This document shows positions 4,160 through 5,097 of a stretch of DNA of 5,097 bases, one piece after another. The stretch is taken from the NCBI GenBank assembly GCA_946534745.1, contig CAMNDA010000115.1, positions 1 through 5,097 on the forward strand. The letters are read 5' to 3'. The notes below the pieces were generated by a model. That model was given only the letters and a program-made list of their open reading frames with translations. It was not told the origin of the DNA and did no database searches. This stretch comes from an uncultured Verrucomicrobiota bacterium. GTDB taxonomy: Bacteria; Verrucomicrobiota; Kiritimatiellia; RFP12; UBA3636. The translations under genes and the position numbers were made by a program. The stretch's first letter is position 1. Each line of letters begins with the position of its first letter.

Positions 4160-5097
4160 ATGCCGAATGCCCCGACAGAATTCCCGCCCCGCACGCTCGA
4201 CCAGGAGGCGGCCGAGGACGCCTTGTTCCCGGCCTTGATGGCGGGGCTCTTCGGCGGGGCGGCGGGCGTCACCGCCGCGGCCGGTCTTTTCGGGGCGTTC
4301 GTCTGCGTCGGTTTGGCCAAGTTCCTCTACGGCGAGTACTTGCGATTCAAGAGGAGGGGCTACTACGCCTGCGAGCGCAAGCGCGAGGAGGCGCACCGCG
4401 CGTTCGAGGCAGCGGTCGCGGAACTGAAACGAACCGGCGATCCGGGGCTCCGCAAATACCAGGCCGCCGTCCAGACCTACGTCGCGGAACTTTCGCGGAT
4501 TGAGGACGACTACCGCCGCGAGACGGGACGGAGCTACTGGGACGGACCGGATACGCCGCGCAGGCGAAACGACGAGGACAACCGCGGCGGTCGGAACCCG
4601 TATCTCCGCGAAAGCCGGTGGAACGATTCGCCACGGAGCCGGGACCGGCGGTGGGGCGGAACGCCGTGGGCGTCGCCAAAGGCGGTGGCGTTCCGCCGAC
4701 GGCGGCGCGAAAGGCGGATGGCCGCCTGGCGCGAATGGGCCCGCACGTTCGCCGAGGCGGTGCGGCTCGGGAAGCCCCTGCCTCTTTCACCCGCGGAACG
4801 CCGCACCGGCGGCGGCGCGCCGGTCCGCCGCCTCTGCGAGCGGTCATCGTGTCCGCCGCCCACGCCCGAAGCGCTTCTCACCCAATACGACAAGGCCAAA
4901 GGACGTGGCCCCGTGGAGGAAAAGATACGGCTCGGATCGATGATGCTCGACATCGAGGCCGCCGTCGACAGTTCTCTCGTGCGCGACTCGAGCGGCGAGA
5001 TCGTCGGACGCAACGCCGGCGTGCGCGGTTGGCTCGACGAGCACTGCCCGGAACTTTCCCGCCACTACGCGTCGCTGATGGGCTACCGCCGGCTCCC
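4160..5097 (+). CDS. Unrecognised protein with hydrophobic N-terminus and Arg-rich linker; 3' end missing
   Basis: An open frame from ATG 4160 runs through the right edge without a stop: 312 complete codons. I do not recognise the family. Visible parts: a short N-terminal tail; a Gly/Ala-rich hydrophobic stretch (about 24-57) that could be one long or two short membrane helices; a charged helical, possibly coiled-coil region (58-122, e.g. CERKREEAHRAFEAAVAEL at 71-89); an Arg/Asp/Gly/Trp-rich low-complexity linker (about 123-192) with a RRRRRER run near 179-185; a Pro-rich patch (231-236); and a better-ordered C-terminal segment (about 235-312) with GRNAGVRGWL (283-292), HCPELSRHYASLMGYRRL (295-312). 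That last block looks like a conserved domain and resembles, from memory only, uncharacterised proteins of PVC bacteria. The frame is preferred over its antisense shadows because it stays open across 938 bp, has plausible domain structure and follows a strong promoter. ATG 4160 is the first ATG in frame; TTG 4127 is an alternative. There is no Shine-Dalgarno sequence. Confidence 0.75.
   Translation, partial: MPNAPTEFPPRTLDQEAAEDALFPALMAGLFGGAAGVTAAAGLFGAFVCVGLAKFLYGEYLRFKRRGYYACERKREEAHRAFEAAVAELKRTGDPGLRKYQAAVQTYVAELSRIEDDYRRETGRSYWDGPDTPRRRNDEDNRGGRNPYLRESRWNDSPRSRDRRWGGTPWASPKAVAFRRRRRERRMAAWREWARTFAEAVRLGKPLPLSPAERRTGGGAPVRRLCERSSCPPPTPEALLTQYDKAKGRGPVEEKIRLGSMMLDIEAAVDSSLVRDSSGEIVGRNAGVRGWLDEHCPELSRHYASLMGYRRL

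Noticed and set aside
4093..5065. Several minus-strand open frames opposite the last gene
   Set aside because: They are shadows of the long plus-strand frame, are Arg/Pro-rich, and none has a promoter or recognisable domain.

Overview
This is a GC-rich bacterial window holding ordinary chromosomal genes on the left and centre and lineage-specific or unknown genes on the right. The two confidently recognised housekeeping proteins (YggS/PROSC-type PLP protein and RsmB 16S rRNA methyltransferase) show it is bacterial. Three features point, with moderate to low confidence, to the PVC group (Kiritimatiellota/Lentisphaerota/Verrucomicrobiota): intergenic heptamer repeats, a pseudopilin-like C-terminal domain in the gene at 2830, and the absence of Shine-Dalgarno sequences at the starts. 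The affiliation is inference; no marker gene settles it.

Layout. Positions 1-55 are the first 18 codons of a minus-strand gene that leaves the window. It is divergent from a hotdog-fold acyl-CoA thioesterase (159-587, +). The thioesterase converges on, and overlaps by 13 bp at the stops, a minus-strand pair transcribed rsmB (2720-1395) then yggS (1321-575). The pair is separated by a 73-bp spacer made almost entirely of two kinds of 7-bp tandem repeat. A compact divergent promoter region (2721-2829) separates rsmB from a three-helix membrane protein with a pseudopilin-like domain (2830-3720, +). A 439-bp non-coding region follows (3721-4159). It has degenerate 24-bp tandem repeats, many GACCG/CGGTC pentamers, an AT-rich island, the best sigma70-type promoter in the window and a leader dyad. 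The last gene (4160 to the window end, +) encodes an unrecognised protein with a hydrophobic N-terminus, a charged helical region, an Arg-rich linker and a C-terminal domain; it is cut by the window edge.

Regulation. Five sigma70-like promoters can be read by eye (TTGnnn, 17-18 bp, TAKAMT-like). In three of them the -10 hexamer ends exactly 8 nt before an ATG, so those mRNAs should be leaderless or nearly so. rsmB (about 20 nt leader, TTG start) and the last gene (about 150 nt leader) are exceptions. This shared start architecture is the most coherent unexpected signal here. I found no CRISPR array, tRNA, rRNA, transposase or defence system.
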